A stretch of 64,000 nucleotides of DNA from JACVRM01 sp036824245 (GTDB lineage Bacteria; Actinomycetota; Thermoleophilia; Gaiellales; Gaiellaceae). The DNA is taken from assembly GCA_036824245.1 (NCBI GenBank), contig DAITAO010000001.1:1-64000 (forward strand). The letters run 5' to 3'. Position 1 is the first letter of the stretch, and each line of letters begins with the position of its first letter. This document shows positions 23,791-32,921 of the stretch, one piece after another. The position numbers and the translations under genes were made by a program. Under the pieces are notes generated by a model. That model was not told where the DNA came from. It ran no database searches and saw nothing but the letters and a program-made list of their open reading frames with translations.

Positions 23791-25325
23791 GCGAGCTCCC
23801 CCACCTGGGCCTCCACAGCCTCGACGAGCGAGCCGTTTCGAATGGTCGCCGCGACGGCCTCGATGTCGGCGCCGAGCGACCGGTCGTCTCGCAGTCTGGG
23901 CGAGAGCGAGCGCACGAACGCGCGCGCAGCGCTGACGCCCCGCCCGGGCTCGAGCGGCGCCAGGAACTCGACGCCCTGCGCGCCGGCGAGCAGCTCGATG
24001 GCGAGCGTGCGCTCGACGTTGCCGAGCACCACCCACGCCTTCAGCCCGGACGCATTGCCCATGGCGACGTGATCCTCCTGTCCCGCGCTCGTGGGAATCG
24101 AGTCGACGCTGGCGGGATGGCAGAGCGCCTTGTTCTCGCTGACCAGGGACGCCGCCACGTACTGGGGGATCATGAAGCCGGAGTTGAGTCCGCCGGAGGA
24201 CGTGAGGAAGGCGGGCAAACCGCCGGACAGGCTGGGGTTGACGAGCCGCTCGACTCTCCGCTCGGAGATGTTCGCGAGCTCGGACACGGCCATGGCCAGC
24301 GCGTCGAGCGCGAAGGCGAGCGACTGCCCGTGGAAATTGCCGTTCGAGACGAGCATGTCGTCCTCGACGAGCACGAGCGGGTTGTCGGTCGCCGAGTTCA
24401 GCTCGATGCCCACGGTGCCCCGCACGTAGTCGAGCAGGTCGCGGGCTGCGCCGTGCACCTGCGGGGCGCAGCGGAGCGAATACGCGTCCTGCACCTTGTC
24501 GCACCAGCGGTGCGCTTCGTTGATGGCGGATCCCTCGAGCAGGCGGAGCACGTTGGCGGCCGTGTCAGCCTGACCGGGCAGCGGGCGCAGTGCCTGCACG
24601 CGGGGCAGAAAGCTCGTGCGCGAGCCCTGGAGCGCCTCGAGGGAGAGCGCGCACGCGATGTCGGCGGTCTTCGCGAGCCGGTCCGCGCGGATGACGCCGA
24701 TTGCGCCCATGGCGGCCATGAACTGCGTGCCGTTCACGAGCGAGAGCCCCTCTTTGGCGTGGAGGCGCAGTGGCTTCAGACCCACCCGCGCGAGCGCCTC
24801 CGCGCCGGGCAGCAGCTCGCCCTCCAGCCAGGCCTCGCCTTCGCCGATGAGCGGCAACGCGAGGTGCGCCAGCGGTGCAAGGTCGCCGCTCGCGCCCACG
24901 GAGCCCCGCCCCGGCACGTGCGGCAGCACGCCGCGGCCCAGGCACTCCACCATCAGCTCGGCCACTTCGATGCGCGCTCCCGAATAGCCCTTGGCCAGCG
25001 TGTTGGCGCGGAGCAGCATGGCGGCGCGCACGATCTCGGGCGGGTAGGGCTCGCCTACGCCGCAAGCATGGCTGCGGAGTAGCCTCACCTGCAGCTCCTC
25101 GGTCAGTTCCTCGGGAATCGCCTGCGACACGAAGCGGCCGAAACCCGTGTTGATGCCATATGTGTGCTCCGTGGCGCCGTGTGCGGCGCGGACAACCAGG
25201 TCGCGCGCGGCGCGCATGCGTGCGCGCACGCCGTCCCCGAGCGCGACAGGCCGGCGCTCGACGGCGATCGCCCAGACGTCGTCGACGGTCAGATCCTCGC
25301 CCGTCAGGACGCACGTCTCGATCAC
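23787..25325 (-). CDS. hutH: Histidine ammonia-lyase
   Basis: First step of histidine degradation: histidine to urocanate and ammonia. 512 aa with YGINTGFGRF, the MIO-forming Ala-Ser-Gly in GSVGASGDLAPLAH, NGTQFMAAMG, and STDNPLV-type ATDNPLV. GTG start; a TAGACT hexamer ends 6 nt before it, predicting a leaderless transcript for hutH-membrane protein-hutU-hutI. Confidence 0.96.
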   Translation of the reverse strand: MIETCVLTGEDLTVDDVWAIAVERRPVALGDGVRARMRAARDLVVRAAHGATEHTYGINTGFGRFVSQAIPEELTEELQVRLLRSHACGVGEPYPPEIVRAAMLLRANTLAKGYSGARIEVAELMVECLGRGVLPHVPGRGSVGASGDLAPLAHLALPLIGEGEAWLEGELLPGAEALARVGLKPLRLHAKEGLSLVNGTQFMAAMGAIGVIRADRLAKTADIACALSLEALQGSRTSFLPRVQALRPLPGQADTAANVLRLLEGSAINEAHRWCDKVQDAYSLRCAPQVHGAARDLLDYVRGTVGIELNSATDNPLVLVEDDMLVSNGNFHGQSLAFALDALAMAVSELANISERRVERLVNPSLSGGLPAFLTSSGGLNSGFMIPQYVAASLVSENKALCHPASVDSIPTSAGQEDHVAMGNASGLKAWVVLGNVERTLAIELLAGAQGVEFLAPLEPGRGVSAARAFVRSLSPRLRDDRSLGADIEAVAATIRNGSLVEAVEAQVGELA

Positions 25326-25331
25326 GCGGCG

Positions 25332-25337
25332 AGTCTA
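25332..25337 (-). promoter_or_regulatory. Putative -10 of the hut operon
   Basis: TAGACT on the minus strand, 6 nt before the hutH GTG. Confidence 0.45.
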
Positions 25338-25376
25338 GCTTCGTGCGCGCCGGCGCTTTCGGCACGGAGCCGGCAC

Positions 25377-25447
25377 ACCTGCGTGCGCCTCGTGCCGATA
25401 GCCTCGCATCGGAGGGAGGCGAGCGGCCGGCCCCGGTGGGACATGTC
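25377..25447 (-). repeat. Dispersed intergenic repeat, copy A
   Basis: Read on the minus strand it begins ATGTCCCACCGGGGCCGGCC and continues through GCCTCCCTCCG and GAGGCTATCGGC. Copy B at 45729-45799 (plus) matches at roughly 85% of about 65 positions by eye. Both copies are intergenic, in opposite orientation. Confidence 0.65.
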
Positions 25448-25479
25448 CGTTGCGGCCGCTGGACAGCTTCGCGCGTACC

Positions 25480-26361
25480 TCAGAGATCGAGCAGTCGCAG
25501 CTCGAGGAGGTGCGATGCGTCGAAGCCCTCGATGCGCAATGCGGCTCCTGCGGCTGCCGCCGCCGCGCCCGCCGGCATAAGGCCGACGAGCTCCGCGCCG
25601 ACGACCTTGGCGCCGTGTGCGCGAGCCTGCTCATCCACGCGCGCGAGCACATCGTGCAGCGCGGCCGCCTCCCAGTCCTCGACGTTCATGCTCACCTGCA
25701 CGAGCCCCGGCCCCGGCAGCTCTAGACCGAGAGCGCGCACGCCAGGAAACCCTCCGTCCGCCTCGCGAACCGCGCGCGCCACAGCCCGCGCTGCGTCGAT
25801 GCTGCCGTGCAGATTGACGTTGAAGGCGATCAGCGGCCGGCGGGCTCCGACCAGCACGCCCCCGGCGCTCGCATGCAGTCGCGGCGGCCCACGGTCCGGC
25901 GCGAGCTCGCCCGCGTCGAGGCGGCGTTGCAGCTCATCCGGACCACCGCGCCTGAAGAAGGCCGGCCCTCGGCCGGGCGCCAGCTCGCCGTAGAAGAAGA
26001 CCGGCAGACCGAGCTCGTCCGCCAGGCGGTCGGCGAGCAGCAACGCGGCCGCACGCGCGCGCGCCATCTGCTCGGGCCGGACGGGAACGATCGGCACGAC
26101 ATCCGCGGCTCCGATGCGCGGATGAACGCCCTCGTGCCGGCGCAGGTCGATTCGCTCGACCGCCCGCGCGACGCCTGCCATGAGGCCGTCGACAAGCGAT
26201 GGGTCGTCTCCGACAACGGTGAACACGGCCCGGTTGTGGTCCGCGTCGGCGTGCACATCGAGGACGGAAGCATGGGCGGCCAGCACCTCGCGCAGCGCAT
26301 CGAGGGTCGCCCGGTCGCGCCCTTCCGAGAAGTTCGGCACCGCCTCCAGCGGTAGCTCCAC
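25480..26361 (-). CDS. ftcD: Glutamate formimidoyltransferase
   Basis: Transfers the formimino group of formiminoglutamate to tetrahydrofolate, the step after HutI. 293 aa: EAVPNFSEGRD at the start, LDVHADADHNRAVFTVVG, RIDLRRHEGVHPRIGAADVVPIVP, FFYGELA and FNVNLHGSI. It has only the transferase half; a separate cyclodeaminase-type protein is encoded at 37269-37877. GTG 26361 is chosen: a TAGAGT hexamer lies 7 nt upstream, and longer frames run over the divergent methyltransferase gene. Confidence 0.93.
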   Translation of the reverse strand: MELPLEAVPNFSEGRDRATLDALREVLAAHASVLDVHADADHNRAVFTVVGDDPSLVDGLMAGVARAVERIDLRRHEGVHPRIGAADVVPIVPVRPEQMARARAAALLLADRLADELGLPVFFYGELAPGRGPAFFRRGGPDELQRRLDAGELAPDRGPPRLHASAGGVLVGARRPLIAFNVNLHGSIDAARAVARAVREADGGFPGVRALGLELPGPGLVQVSMNVEDWEAAALHDVLARVDEQARAHGAKVVGAELVGLMPAGAAAAAAGAALRIEGFDASHLLELRLLDL

Positions 26362-26382
26362 TATCCGTACTCTAGGAACGTG
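26359..26382. promoter_or_regulatory. Shared divergent leaderless promoter (ftcD / methyltransferase)
   Basis: The heptamer TACTCTA (26368-26374) reads TACTCT on plus, 6 nt before GTG 26380, and TAGAGT on minus, 7 nt before GTG 26361. One -10 region therefore appears to serve two start codons facing away from each other with no room for a leader. Confidence 0.55.
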
Positions 26383-26982
26383 GAGGCGTACTACGAGGCG
26401 CGTGCGCACGAGTACGACGAGTGGTACGAAGGACTCGGCCGCTTCGACGGGCTCGACCGACCCCGCTGGGACGACGACGTCGACGCCCTGGTGGAGACCG
26501 TCGCCGCCCTGCCGCCCGCGCACACACTCGACGTTGCGTGCGGCACCGGCTTCCTGACGCGGCACCTGCGCGGCCGGGTGACCGCGCTGGATGCCAGCCC
26601 GACGATGCTCGAGGTGGCTCGCGAGCGGCTGCCAGGCGCAGAGCTCGTTCAGGGCGATGCGCTCGACCTTCCGTTTCCGGACGATGCGTTCGACCGCGTC
26701 TTGACAGGGCACTTCTACGGCCATCTGGAAGCGGCGCGGCGCGAGCGGTTTCTGGCAGAGGCGCGCCGCGTGGCGCCCGAGCTCGTGGTCGTGGACTCCG
26801 CGGTACGCCCGGATCGTGAGGCCGAGGAGCTGCAGGAGCGGATCCTGAACGACGGTTCGCGCTGGACGGTCTTCAAGCGCTACTTCACCGCGGCGGGCCT
26901 CGCGGCAGAGCTGGGCGGCGGCGAGACGCTGCACGAGGGTCGCTGGTTCGTCGCCGTGCGCTCGCCCGCCACGGCCCGGTGA
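26380..26982 (+). CDS. Class I SAM-dependent methyltransferase
   Basis: 200 aa. Motif I TLDVACGTGFLTRHL, then VTALDASPTMLEVA (motif II acidic residue), VQGDALDLPFPDDAFDRV (motif III) and TGHFYGHL. N-terminal YYEARAHEYDEWYEGLGRF is typical of small-molecule or quinone-type methyltransferases. Substrate unknown. GTG start; overlaps the downstream glycosylase gene by 4 nt. Confidence 0.88.
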   Translation: MEAYYEARAHEYDEWYEGLGRFDGLDRPRWDDDVDALVETVAALPPAHTLDVACGTGFLTRHLRGRVTALDASPTMLEVARERLPGAELVQGDALDLPFPDDAFDRVLTGHFYGHLEAARRERFLAEARRVAPELVVVDSAVRPDREAEELQERILNDGSRWTVFKRYFTAAGLAAELGGGETLHEGRWFVAVRSPATAR

Positions 26983-27581
26983 CACGCCGCCGCTCGCGCT
27001 ATCGCTCGCTCACGTCTCTGCAGCGCGACAACCGCGTCTGCCGGGCTTGCGCCGAGGCCGGGTATCCGATCGAGTCGCTTCCGGTCGTGGAGGGCCGCCC
27101 GGGACAACGCGCCTACCTGGTCGGACAGGCGCCGGGAGCGCTCGAGGGCGTCGAGCGACGCCCGTGGCGCGGCCGCGCCGGCGTCACCCTGCGGCGCTGG
27201 CTCGGCATGGAGGAGGACGAGTTCTACGGGACGTTCTACTGCGCGTCCGTGACGCGCTGCTACCCGGGCAAGCACCCCTCCGGCCGCGGCGACCGCACGC
27301 CCACGCCGCGCGAGCAGGAGCTGTGCTCGTTCTGGCGCGAGTGGGAGCTACGGCTGCTACGGCCGCGGCTGGTCGTCACGGTCGGCGGGCTCGCCGCCCG
27401 ACGCGTGCTCGGCCTGCGCTCGATGACCGAGTGCGTAGGCAGACGCTACGAGCTCGGGGATGCGGTCGCGGTCCCGCTGCCCCATCCGTCGGGTGCGAGC
27501 GGCTGGCTCAACGTCCCGGCCAATCGCGAGCGCGTGGCGCTGGCAGTCGAGCTGATTCGAGCCGAGCTCTCGCGGTTCTAA
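26979..27581 (+). CDS. Uracil-DNA glycosylase superfamily protein (Fe-S, family 4-like)
   Basis: 200 aa. The active-site loop is GQAPG (49-53) and the DNA-intercalation motif HPSGAS is near 166. Cysteines 21, 24, 94 and 116 are placed like the four ligands of the iron-sulfur cluster in thermostable family 4 enzymes (CRAC, SVTRC, ELC). It probably removes uracil from DNA, though the exact family within the superfamily is uncertain. GTG start overlaps the methyltransferase stop (GTGA). Confidence 0.85.
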   Translation: MTRRRSRYRSLTSLQRDNRVCRACAEAGYPIESLPVVEGRPGQRAYLVGQAPGALEGVERRPWRGRAGVTLRRWLGMEEDEFYGTFYCASVTRCYPGKHPSGRGDRTPTPREQELCSFWREWELRLLRPRLVVTVGGLAARRVLGLRSMTECVGRRYELGDAVAVPLPHPSGASGWLNVPANRERVALAVELIRAELSRF

Positions 27582-27623
27582 CGTCGCTGCGCCGCGGCGG
27601 AAGGTCGAGGCAAGGGCCGTCGT

Positions 27624-27629
27624 TACCCT
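27624..27629 (+). promoter_or_regulatory. Putative -10 of the ABC exporter operon
   Basis: TACCCT, 6 nt before the ATG at 27636. Confidence 0.45.
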
Positions 27630-27635
27630 TGAGAC

Positions 27636-29435
27636 ATGGCCGCGGTTCCTTATCGGCGGACGTTCGTTCGGCTGCTCGGCTTCCTGCGGCCGTACAAGTG
27701 GTCTCTGGCCGTCTCTGTCGTGCTGGCGGTGGGCACGCAGGCGGCCGCCGTCGCGATCGCCTTCCTGACCGGGAGTGCGCTGCAATCGGCGATCGACGGG
27801 GGCGCCCGCTCCGACCTCTGGATGATCGCGCTGCTCGTGCTCGCCGTCGGTCTCGCACGCGCGCTCTTCATGATGGGCCGCCGCCTGATCTCCGGCCGGC
27901 AGGCGCTCGGCGTCGAGTTCGACATGCGCAACGCGCTCTACGCCAAGCTGGTACGCCTCTCATTCGGGTTCTACGACCGCCACCAGACCGGGCAGCTGAT
28001 GTCACGCGCGACGGTCGATCTGCAGTCGGTGCGCTTCTTCCTCGGCTACGGCCTCATCTTCTTCTTCCAGCACGTGCTCACGATCGTGGGCGTCACCGCG
28101 GTCATGTACGTGGCCAACTGGCGTCTGGCGCTCGGCGCGACGGCGATCACCCCGCTGATCGTGGTGCTCGCCTACCGGTACAGCCGCATCGCCCACCCCG
28201 TCCTCCGCGACGTGCAACAGAAGATGGCCGACGTTGCGACCGTCGCCGAGGAGAACATCGTGGGCGTCCACGTCGTCAAGTCGTTCGCACAGGAGCGCAA
28301 CGAAGGCGAAAAGTTCGCCCAACGCTCGGAGCGCGTCTTCGAGCGCAGCCTGGATGCGAACCGGCAGCGCGCGCTCTACGTGCCGCTGCTGTCCTTCCTG
28401 CCCCTGCTCGCGCAGGGTGCTGTCCTGATCATCGGCGGCCGCATGGTCATTCGCGGCGACCTCGGCTGGGACGCGTTCTTCGCCTTCAACGTGCTGACGC
28501 TGATGCTCGTCATGCCGCTGCGCATGCTCGGCATGTGGATCGGCCAGGCGCAACGCGCGACTGCGTCAGGCGAGCGGATCTTCGAGGTGATGGACGAGCC
28601 CGAGGAGGTCGGCGACCGGGTCGGAGCCGTCGGGCTGCCGCCGGGGCCGGGGCTGGTGCGGTTCGAGGGGGTCACATTCGAGTACGCCGCCGGCCGGCCG
28701 GTGCTGGTCGGCATCGACCTCGAGCTCGAGCCCGGCCGCACGGTGGCGCTGATCGGCCATACCGGGTCCGGCAAGACCACGCTCGCTTCGCTCGTGCCGC
28801 GCTTCTACGACGTCACGAACGGGCGCGTGTCGATCGACGGGGCCGATGTGAGGGATGTAACCCTGACGTCGCTGCGCCGCGAGATCGGGGTGGTGAGCCA
28901 GGATCCATTCCTGTTCTCCGCGAGCGTGGGCGAGAACATCGCTTTCGGCCGCCCGGATGCAACCGCCGCGGAGGTAGAGCGAGCCGCGCGGCAGGCTCAG
29001 GCACACGACTTCATTGCAGAGCTCCCTGAGGGTTACGACACCGTGATCGGCGAGCGAGGCATCACGCTTTCGGGTGGGCAGCGCCAGCGCATCGCCATCG
29101 CGCGCGCGCTCGTCGTCAACCCACGGGTGCTGATCCTCGACGATGCGACCGCCTCGGTCGACGCCACCACCGAGGCGCGCATTCGCACCGGGCTCCGTGA
29201 GGCAATGGTCGACAGGACGACGATCATCATCGCCCACAGGCTTTCGACGATCGCGCTCGCCGACGAGCTCGTGGTGCTCGACGAAGGACGCATCGCCGCG
29301 CGCGGCACCCACGAGGAGCTGCTGGAGACGAGCTCCGTGTACGGCGAGATCTACGAGCACGGGCTGCTAGAGCGCGAGTTCGCGGAGCGGGTCGAGGAAC
29401 GCGGCGAGGCCCGCGGCGAGGAGGTGCCGGCGTGA
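27636..29435 (+). CDS. ABC exporter half-transporter, subunit A (degenerate Walker B)
   Basis: 599 aa type I exporter half: six transmembrane helices (about 20-310) and a nucleotide-binding domain with Walker A GHTGSGKTT (~374), Q-loop VVSQDPFLF, signature LSGGQRQR (~478), Walker B VLILDDATAS (~498) and H-loop IIAHRLST. The catalytic glutamate after Walker B is Asp (ILDD), as in the degenerate site of heterodimeric exporters. Its last four bases overlap the next gene (GTGA), which encodes the matching partner. Substrate (drug, lipid or peptide) unknown. Confidence 0.93.
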   Translation: MAAVPYRRTFVRLLGFLRPYKWSLAVSVVLAVGTQAAAVAIAFLTGSALQSAIDGGARSDLWMIALLVLAVGLARALFMMGRRLISGRQALGVEFDMRNALYAKLVRLSFGFYDRHQTGQLMSRATVDLQSVRFFLGYGLIFFFQHVLTIVGVTAVMYVANWRLALGATAITPLIVVLAYRYSRIAHPVLRDVQQKMADVATVAEENIVGVHVVKSFAQERNEGEKFAQRSERVFERSLDANRQRALYVPLLSFLPLLAQGAVLIIGGRMVIRGDLGWDAFFAFNVLTLMLVMPLRMLGMWIGQAQRATASGERIFEVMDEPEEVGDRVGAVGLPPGPGLVRFEGVTFEYAAGRPVLVGIDLELEPGRTVALIGHTGSGKTTLASLVPRFYDVTNGRVSIDGADVRDVTLTSLRREIGVVSQDPFLFSASVGENIAFGRPDATAAEVERAARQAQAHDFIAELPEGYDTVIGERGITLSGGQRQRIAIARALVVNPRVLILDDATASVDATTEARIRTGLREAMVDRTTIIIAHRLSTIALADELVVLDEGRIAARGTHEELLETSSVYGEIYEHGLLEREFAERVEERGEARGEEVPA

Positions 29436-31234
29436 AGGTCTGGCAGCCCGGCAGCCATCTGACCATGCAGCGCGGCGCCGAGGTGGACGACTGGTCCTGG
29501 GCGCGCACCGTGCGGCGCGTCTCCACCCTCGCGCGGCTAGCCGCGCCTTACAAGCTGCAGACCACCCTCGCGATCGTCTCCCTGCTCGCGGCCACGCTCA
29601 CGGTGCTCGCGCCGCCGTTCTTCGCCAAGTTCGCCATCGACGAGGGCATCCGCGACCGCGACCTCTCGGCGCTCACGTTCTGGGTGACGCTCTTCGCGGT
29701 CGCCGGCATCGCCAACCTCGGCACGAGCGCGGCGCAGACGTACTTCACGGGGTGGACCGGGGAGCGCATCCTGGCCGACCTGCGCAACCGCCTCTTCCGG
29801 CACGTCCAGCGGCTCTCGCTGGGGTACTTCGAGCGCAACCGCGCCGGCGTGATCATCAGCCGCCTCACCAACGACGTCGAGGCCCTCGACCAGCTGGTCA
29901 CAGACGGCGTCACCACCCTCGTCCAGAACACGCTCGTGCTGATCGGGACGGCAGCAATCCTCTTCTACCTCGACTGGCGCCTGGCGCTGGCCACGCTCAC
30001 GGTCGTGCCGGCGCTCGTCATCGCGACGGCCATGTTCCGCGTGCGCTCCGCGCGGGCCTACAACGCGGTGCGCGACCGGCTCGGGCTCGTCACGGCGACA
30101 CTGGCCGAGGACATCGGCGGGATGCGCGTCGTCCAGGCCTTCACGCGTGAGGGTGCGAGCCGGCGCCACTTCGAGGACGTGAACGCCCACTACCGCGAGG
30201 CGAACCGCCAGACCGTCATCTTGAACGGCCTCTACTTCCCCTTCGTCGACTTCCTCGCGGCCGTCGCCACCGCCGTCGTGCTCGGGTACGGCGGCTTCCT
30301 GGCACTGGACGACGCCATCACAGCCGGGACACTCTTCGCCTTCATCCTCTACCTGTCCAACTTCTTCGATCCCGTGCAGCAGCTCTCGCAGCTGTACGGG
30401 ACGTTCCTGTCGGCGACGGCTGCGCTCGACAAGATCATGGACGTCATGGACGAGGAGCCGGAGGTCGTCGACAGTCCGGGCGCCCGCGACCTGCCCCGCA
30501 TCGAAGGCCACGTCCGCTTCGACGCTGTTCGCTTCGGTTACGGGGAGGGGCCGGAAGTGCTTCACGGCATCGACCTCGACGTGCCTGCCGGCACGACGGT
30601 CGCGCTCGTCGGGCACACGGGTGCCGGCAAGTCGACGATCGCCAAGCTGCTCGCCCGCTTCTACGACCCGCGCGACGGACGCATCACGATGGACGGCCAC
30701 GACCTGCGCGAGGTCACGCAGACCTCACTGCGCAGCCAGCTCGGGGTGGTGCCGCAGGAGGGCTTCCTCTTCGCCGGCACCGTGCACGACAACATCGCGT
30801 TCGGACGCTCGGACGCCACGCGCGAGCAGGTCATCTCCGCCGCCGGGACGGTGGGCGCTCACGAGTTCATCGAGCGTCTCGAGGACGGCTACGACACCGA
30901 GCTCCAGGAGCGTGGTACCCGGCTCTCGCTCGGCCAGCGGCAGCTGGTCGCTTTCGCCCGTGCGCTGCTCGCCGATCCGCGCATCCTCGTCCTCGACGAG
31001 GCCACGTCCTCCGTCGACATCGGCACCGAGCGGCGCATCGAACACGCGCTCAGGCGCCTCCGCGCGGGCAGGACGTCGTTCATCATCGCCCACCGCCTCT
31101 CGACGATCCGCGACGCGGACCTGATCGTCGTCCTCGAGCACGGGCGAGTCGTCGAGCAAGGCTCACACGACGAGCTGCTCGCGCGGCGCGGCCTCTACAC
31201 AGCGCTCTACGGCGACTGGGCCGAGGCCGCCTGA
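29432..31234 (+). CDS. ABC exporter half-transporter, subunit B (degenerate signature)
   Basis: 600 aa, same domain plan as the upstream partner. Walker A GHTGAGKST (~393), Q-loop VVPQEGFLF, signature LSLGQRQL (~496, Gly lost), Walker B ILVLDEATSS (~519, catalytic Glu kept) and IIAHRLST. Subunit A's Asp and subunit B's altered signature fall in the same composite site, leaving the other site canonical, which is the classical asymmetric heterodimer. GTG start overlapping subunit A. Confidence 0.93.
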   Translation: MKVWQPGSHLTMQRGAEVDDWSWARTVRRVSTLARLAAPYKLQTTLAIVSLLAATLTVLAPPFFAKFAIDEGIRDRDLSALTFWVTLFAVAGIANLGTSAAQTYFTGWTGERILADLRNRLFRHVQRLSLGYFERNRAGVIISRLTNDVEALDQLVTDGVTTLVQNTLVLIGTAAILFYLDWRLALATLTVVPALVIATAMFRVRSARAYNAVRDRLGLVTATLAEDIGGMRVVQAFTREGASRRHFEDVNAHYREANRQTVILNGLYFPFVDFLAAVATAVVLGYGGFLALDDAITAGTLFAFILYLSNFFDPVQQLSQLYGTFLSATAALDKIMDVMDEEPEVVDSPGARDLPRIEGHVRFDAVRFGYGEGPEVLHGIDLDVPAGTTVALVGHTGAGKSTIAKLLARFYDPRDGRITMDGHDLREVTQTSLRSQLGVVPQEGFLFAGTVHDNIAFGRSDATREQVISAAGTVGAHEFIERLEDGYDTELQERGTRLSLGQRQLVAFARALLADPRILVLDEATSSVDIGTERRIEHALRRLRAGRTSFIIAHRLSTIRDADLIVVLEHGRVVEQGSHDELLARRGLYTALYGDWAEAA

Positions 31235-31273
31235 CGGCGGCGCCGCCGCGAACCCGTTAGGGTGCCGCGGCAC

Positions 31274-31972
31274 ATGCAGCCGAGCTCCGTGTTCGCCGAG
31301 GCCTGGGGCCTGTACAAGCGGTTCTGGCAGCACTTCATCCCGATCGCGCTCCTCGTCTTCCTGATCCTCGCCGTTGCATCGCTCCTGCTCGTGCTGGGGC
31401 TCGGAGTGTTCGGCGCGCTGCTGGCGGCGGTCCTCAACCTGGTGGGCATCTTCTGGCTGCAGGGCGCGATCGCGGAGGCGGTCAACGACGTCCGCGACGG
31501 CCGCGTCGACCTTTCCATCTCGGAGACGCTCAACAAGGTGGGGCCGCGGGTGGGCACGCTCGCCGCCGCCGGTTTGCTGGCCGCCCTCGGGATCTCAGTC
31601 GGGCTCGTGCTCCTGATCGTCCCCGGCCTGGTGCTGCTCACCTGGTGGAGCGTGATCGTCCCCGTCATCGTCCTGGAGAGAGCCGGCGTGATCCAGTCGT
31701 TCGGGCGCAGCCGCGAGCTCGTACGAGGAAACGGCTGGAACGTGTTCGTAGTGATCCTGCTCAGCGTCCTGATCGTCTTCGCGGCCGCATTGATCGTGTC
31801 GATCGCCTTCGTGTTCCTGCCAGACGCTCTACGCAGCTTCCTCCAGCAGGTGATCTCGAACACGATCATCACCCCGTTCGTAGGCGCCGCCTGGACGGTC
31901 ATGTACTTCAAGCTGCGCGGCGAAGCGACGGCTCCGGCCCAGCCCGAGCCGACGCCCGTGACGCCCGTCTAG
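31274..31972 (+). CDS. Multi-pass membrane protein (unknown)
   Basis: 232 aa with about five hydrophobic helices; starts QPSSVFAEAWGLYKRFWQHFIPIALLVF and has a TWWSVIVPVIVLERAGVIQSFGRSRELVRGN segment typical of the glycerophosphodiester phosphodiesterase membrane-domain-like family (no catalytic domain). C-terminus is Pro-rich. ATG 31274 chosen; GTG 31262 in frame is the alternative. TAGGGT at 31258-31263 is a possible -10. Confidence 0.72.
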   Translation: MQPSSVFAEAWGLYKRFWQHFIPIALLVFLILAVASLLLVLGLGVFGALLAAVLNLVGIFWLQGAIAEAVNDVRDGRVDLSISETLNKVGPRVGTLAAAGLLAALGISVGLVLLIVPGLVLLTWWSVIVPVIVLERAGVIQSFGRSRELVRGNGWNVFVVILLSVLIVFAAALIVSIAFVFLPDALRSFLQQVISNTIITPFVGAAWTVMYFKLRGEATAPAQPEPTPVTPV

Positions 31973-31994
31973 CTTCAAGACCGGGTTCGGGGCG

Positions 31995-32000
31995 TAGAGT
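31995..32000 (+). promoter_or_regulatory. Putative -10 of the HD-domain gene
   Basis: TAGAGT, 6 nt before the GTG at 32007. Confidence 0.45.
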
Positions 32001-32006
32001 CCCGGG

Positions 32007-32885
32007 GTGGCCCTCGATCGCGAGACCGAGGAACGGATCGACCAGCCGCTCTCCGAGCAGGCGGAGCGGGAGACCCGCCTACCGCCTGCCACGGCCGTCG
32101 AGCAGATGCGCATCAACGTGCCCGTGCGCGGCAACCGCAAGCTGCGGACGCTGATCGCGCGGGCCAACGAGGACCGGCAGCTCAAGGGTTGGTGGCACGT
32201 CGCAAACGTCAACGCCGCCGTGCGCCTCGAGATCAACGACCACTCCTGGGTACACATCCAGATCGTCGCCAACATCGCGCTGAAGCTCCTGCGCCAGCTG
32301 ACCAAGCACGGCATCGAGCCGACGCTCGTACGCGACTACGGGCTCGAGCGCGACGACGCCGAGGTCGTGGTGACGCTCGGCGCGCTGCTGCACTGCATCG
32401 GCATGGCCGTGCACCGCGAAGGGCACGAGGACTTCAGCCTCTTCCTCGCCGAGCCGAAGGCGCGCGAACTGCTCGCGGACCTGTACGAGGAGCCGGACCT
32501 GACGGTCATCGTCTCCGAGGCGCTTCAGGCGATCACGAGCCACCGTGAGTACGGCCATCCGCTCACGCTCGAGGCGGGGATCGTGCGGGTCGCCGACGCG
32601 CTGGACATGGCCAAGGGGCGATCACGAATCCCGTTCGAGCGCGGCCGCGTCAGCATCCACTCGCTGTCGGCCGCAGCGATCGAGGACGTCGAGATCAGGG
32701 ACGGCGAGACAAGGCCCGTGCTCGTCGAGGTGCACATGAACAACTCGTCGGGGATCTACCAGGTGGACGGCCTGCTCAAGGCGAAGCTGCGGGGATCGGG
32801 TCTCGAGCCCTACGTCGAGGTCGTCGCCCGCATCGACACGGAGGGCGAGAAGCGCCTCGTGCCCGTCTACCGCCTCGAAATCTAA
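32007..32885 (+). CDS. HD-domain phosphohydrolase-like protein
   Basis: 292 aa. Residues ~70-215 hold an HD-type metal site: NDHSWVHIQIVANIAL, LLHCIGMAVHREGHEDFS and RVADALDMAKGRSR. A second, beta-rich part follows (VEVHMNNSSGIYQVDGLLKAKLRGS). Related archaeal and bacterial proteins are annotated only as metal-dependent phosphohydrolases; nucleotide hydrolysis is likely but unproven. GTG start. It ends 36 nt before tRNA-Gln. Confidence 0.82.
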   Translation: MALDRETEERIDQPLSEQAERETRLPPATAVEQMRINVPVRGNRKLRTLIARANEDRQLKGWWHVANVNAAVRLEINDHSWVHIQIVANIALKLLRQLTKHGIEPTLVRDYGLERDDAEVVVTLGALLHCIGMAVHREGHEDFSLFLAEPKARELLADLYEEPDLTVIVSEALQAITSHREYGHPLTLEAGIVRVADALDMAKGRSRIPFERGRVSIHSLSAAAIEDVEIRDGETRPVLVEVHMNNSSGIYQVDGLLKAKLRGSGLEPYVEVVARIDTEGEKRLVPVYRLEI

Positions 32886-32921
32886 GAAGAGGGTTTGGCG
32901 AGGCTACAATCCGAGGGCCGT

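Noticed and set aside
26362..26985. N-terminal extension of FtcD over the methyltransferase
   Set aside because: The added residues are a shadow of the plus-strand methyltransferase; family similarity begins at the GTG at 26361.
27047..29029. 660-aa plus-strand frame over the glycosylase and ABC genes
   Set aside because: Arg/Ala-rich off-frame translation of two recognised genes.
27636..31234. ABC exporter as the transporter of the VEGH repeat peptide
   Set aside because: It is 4 kb away with unrelated genes and a tRNA between, and no peptidase (C39) domain; no evidence for a link.
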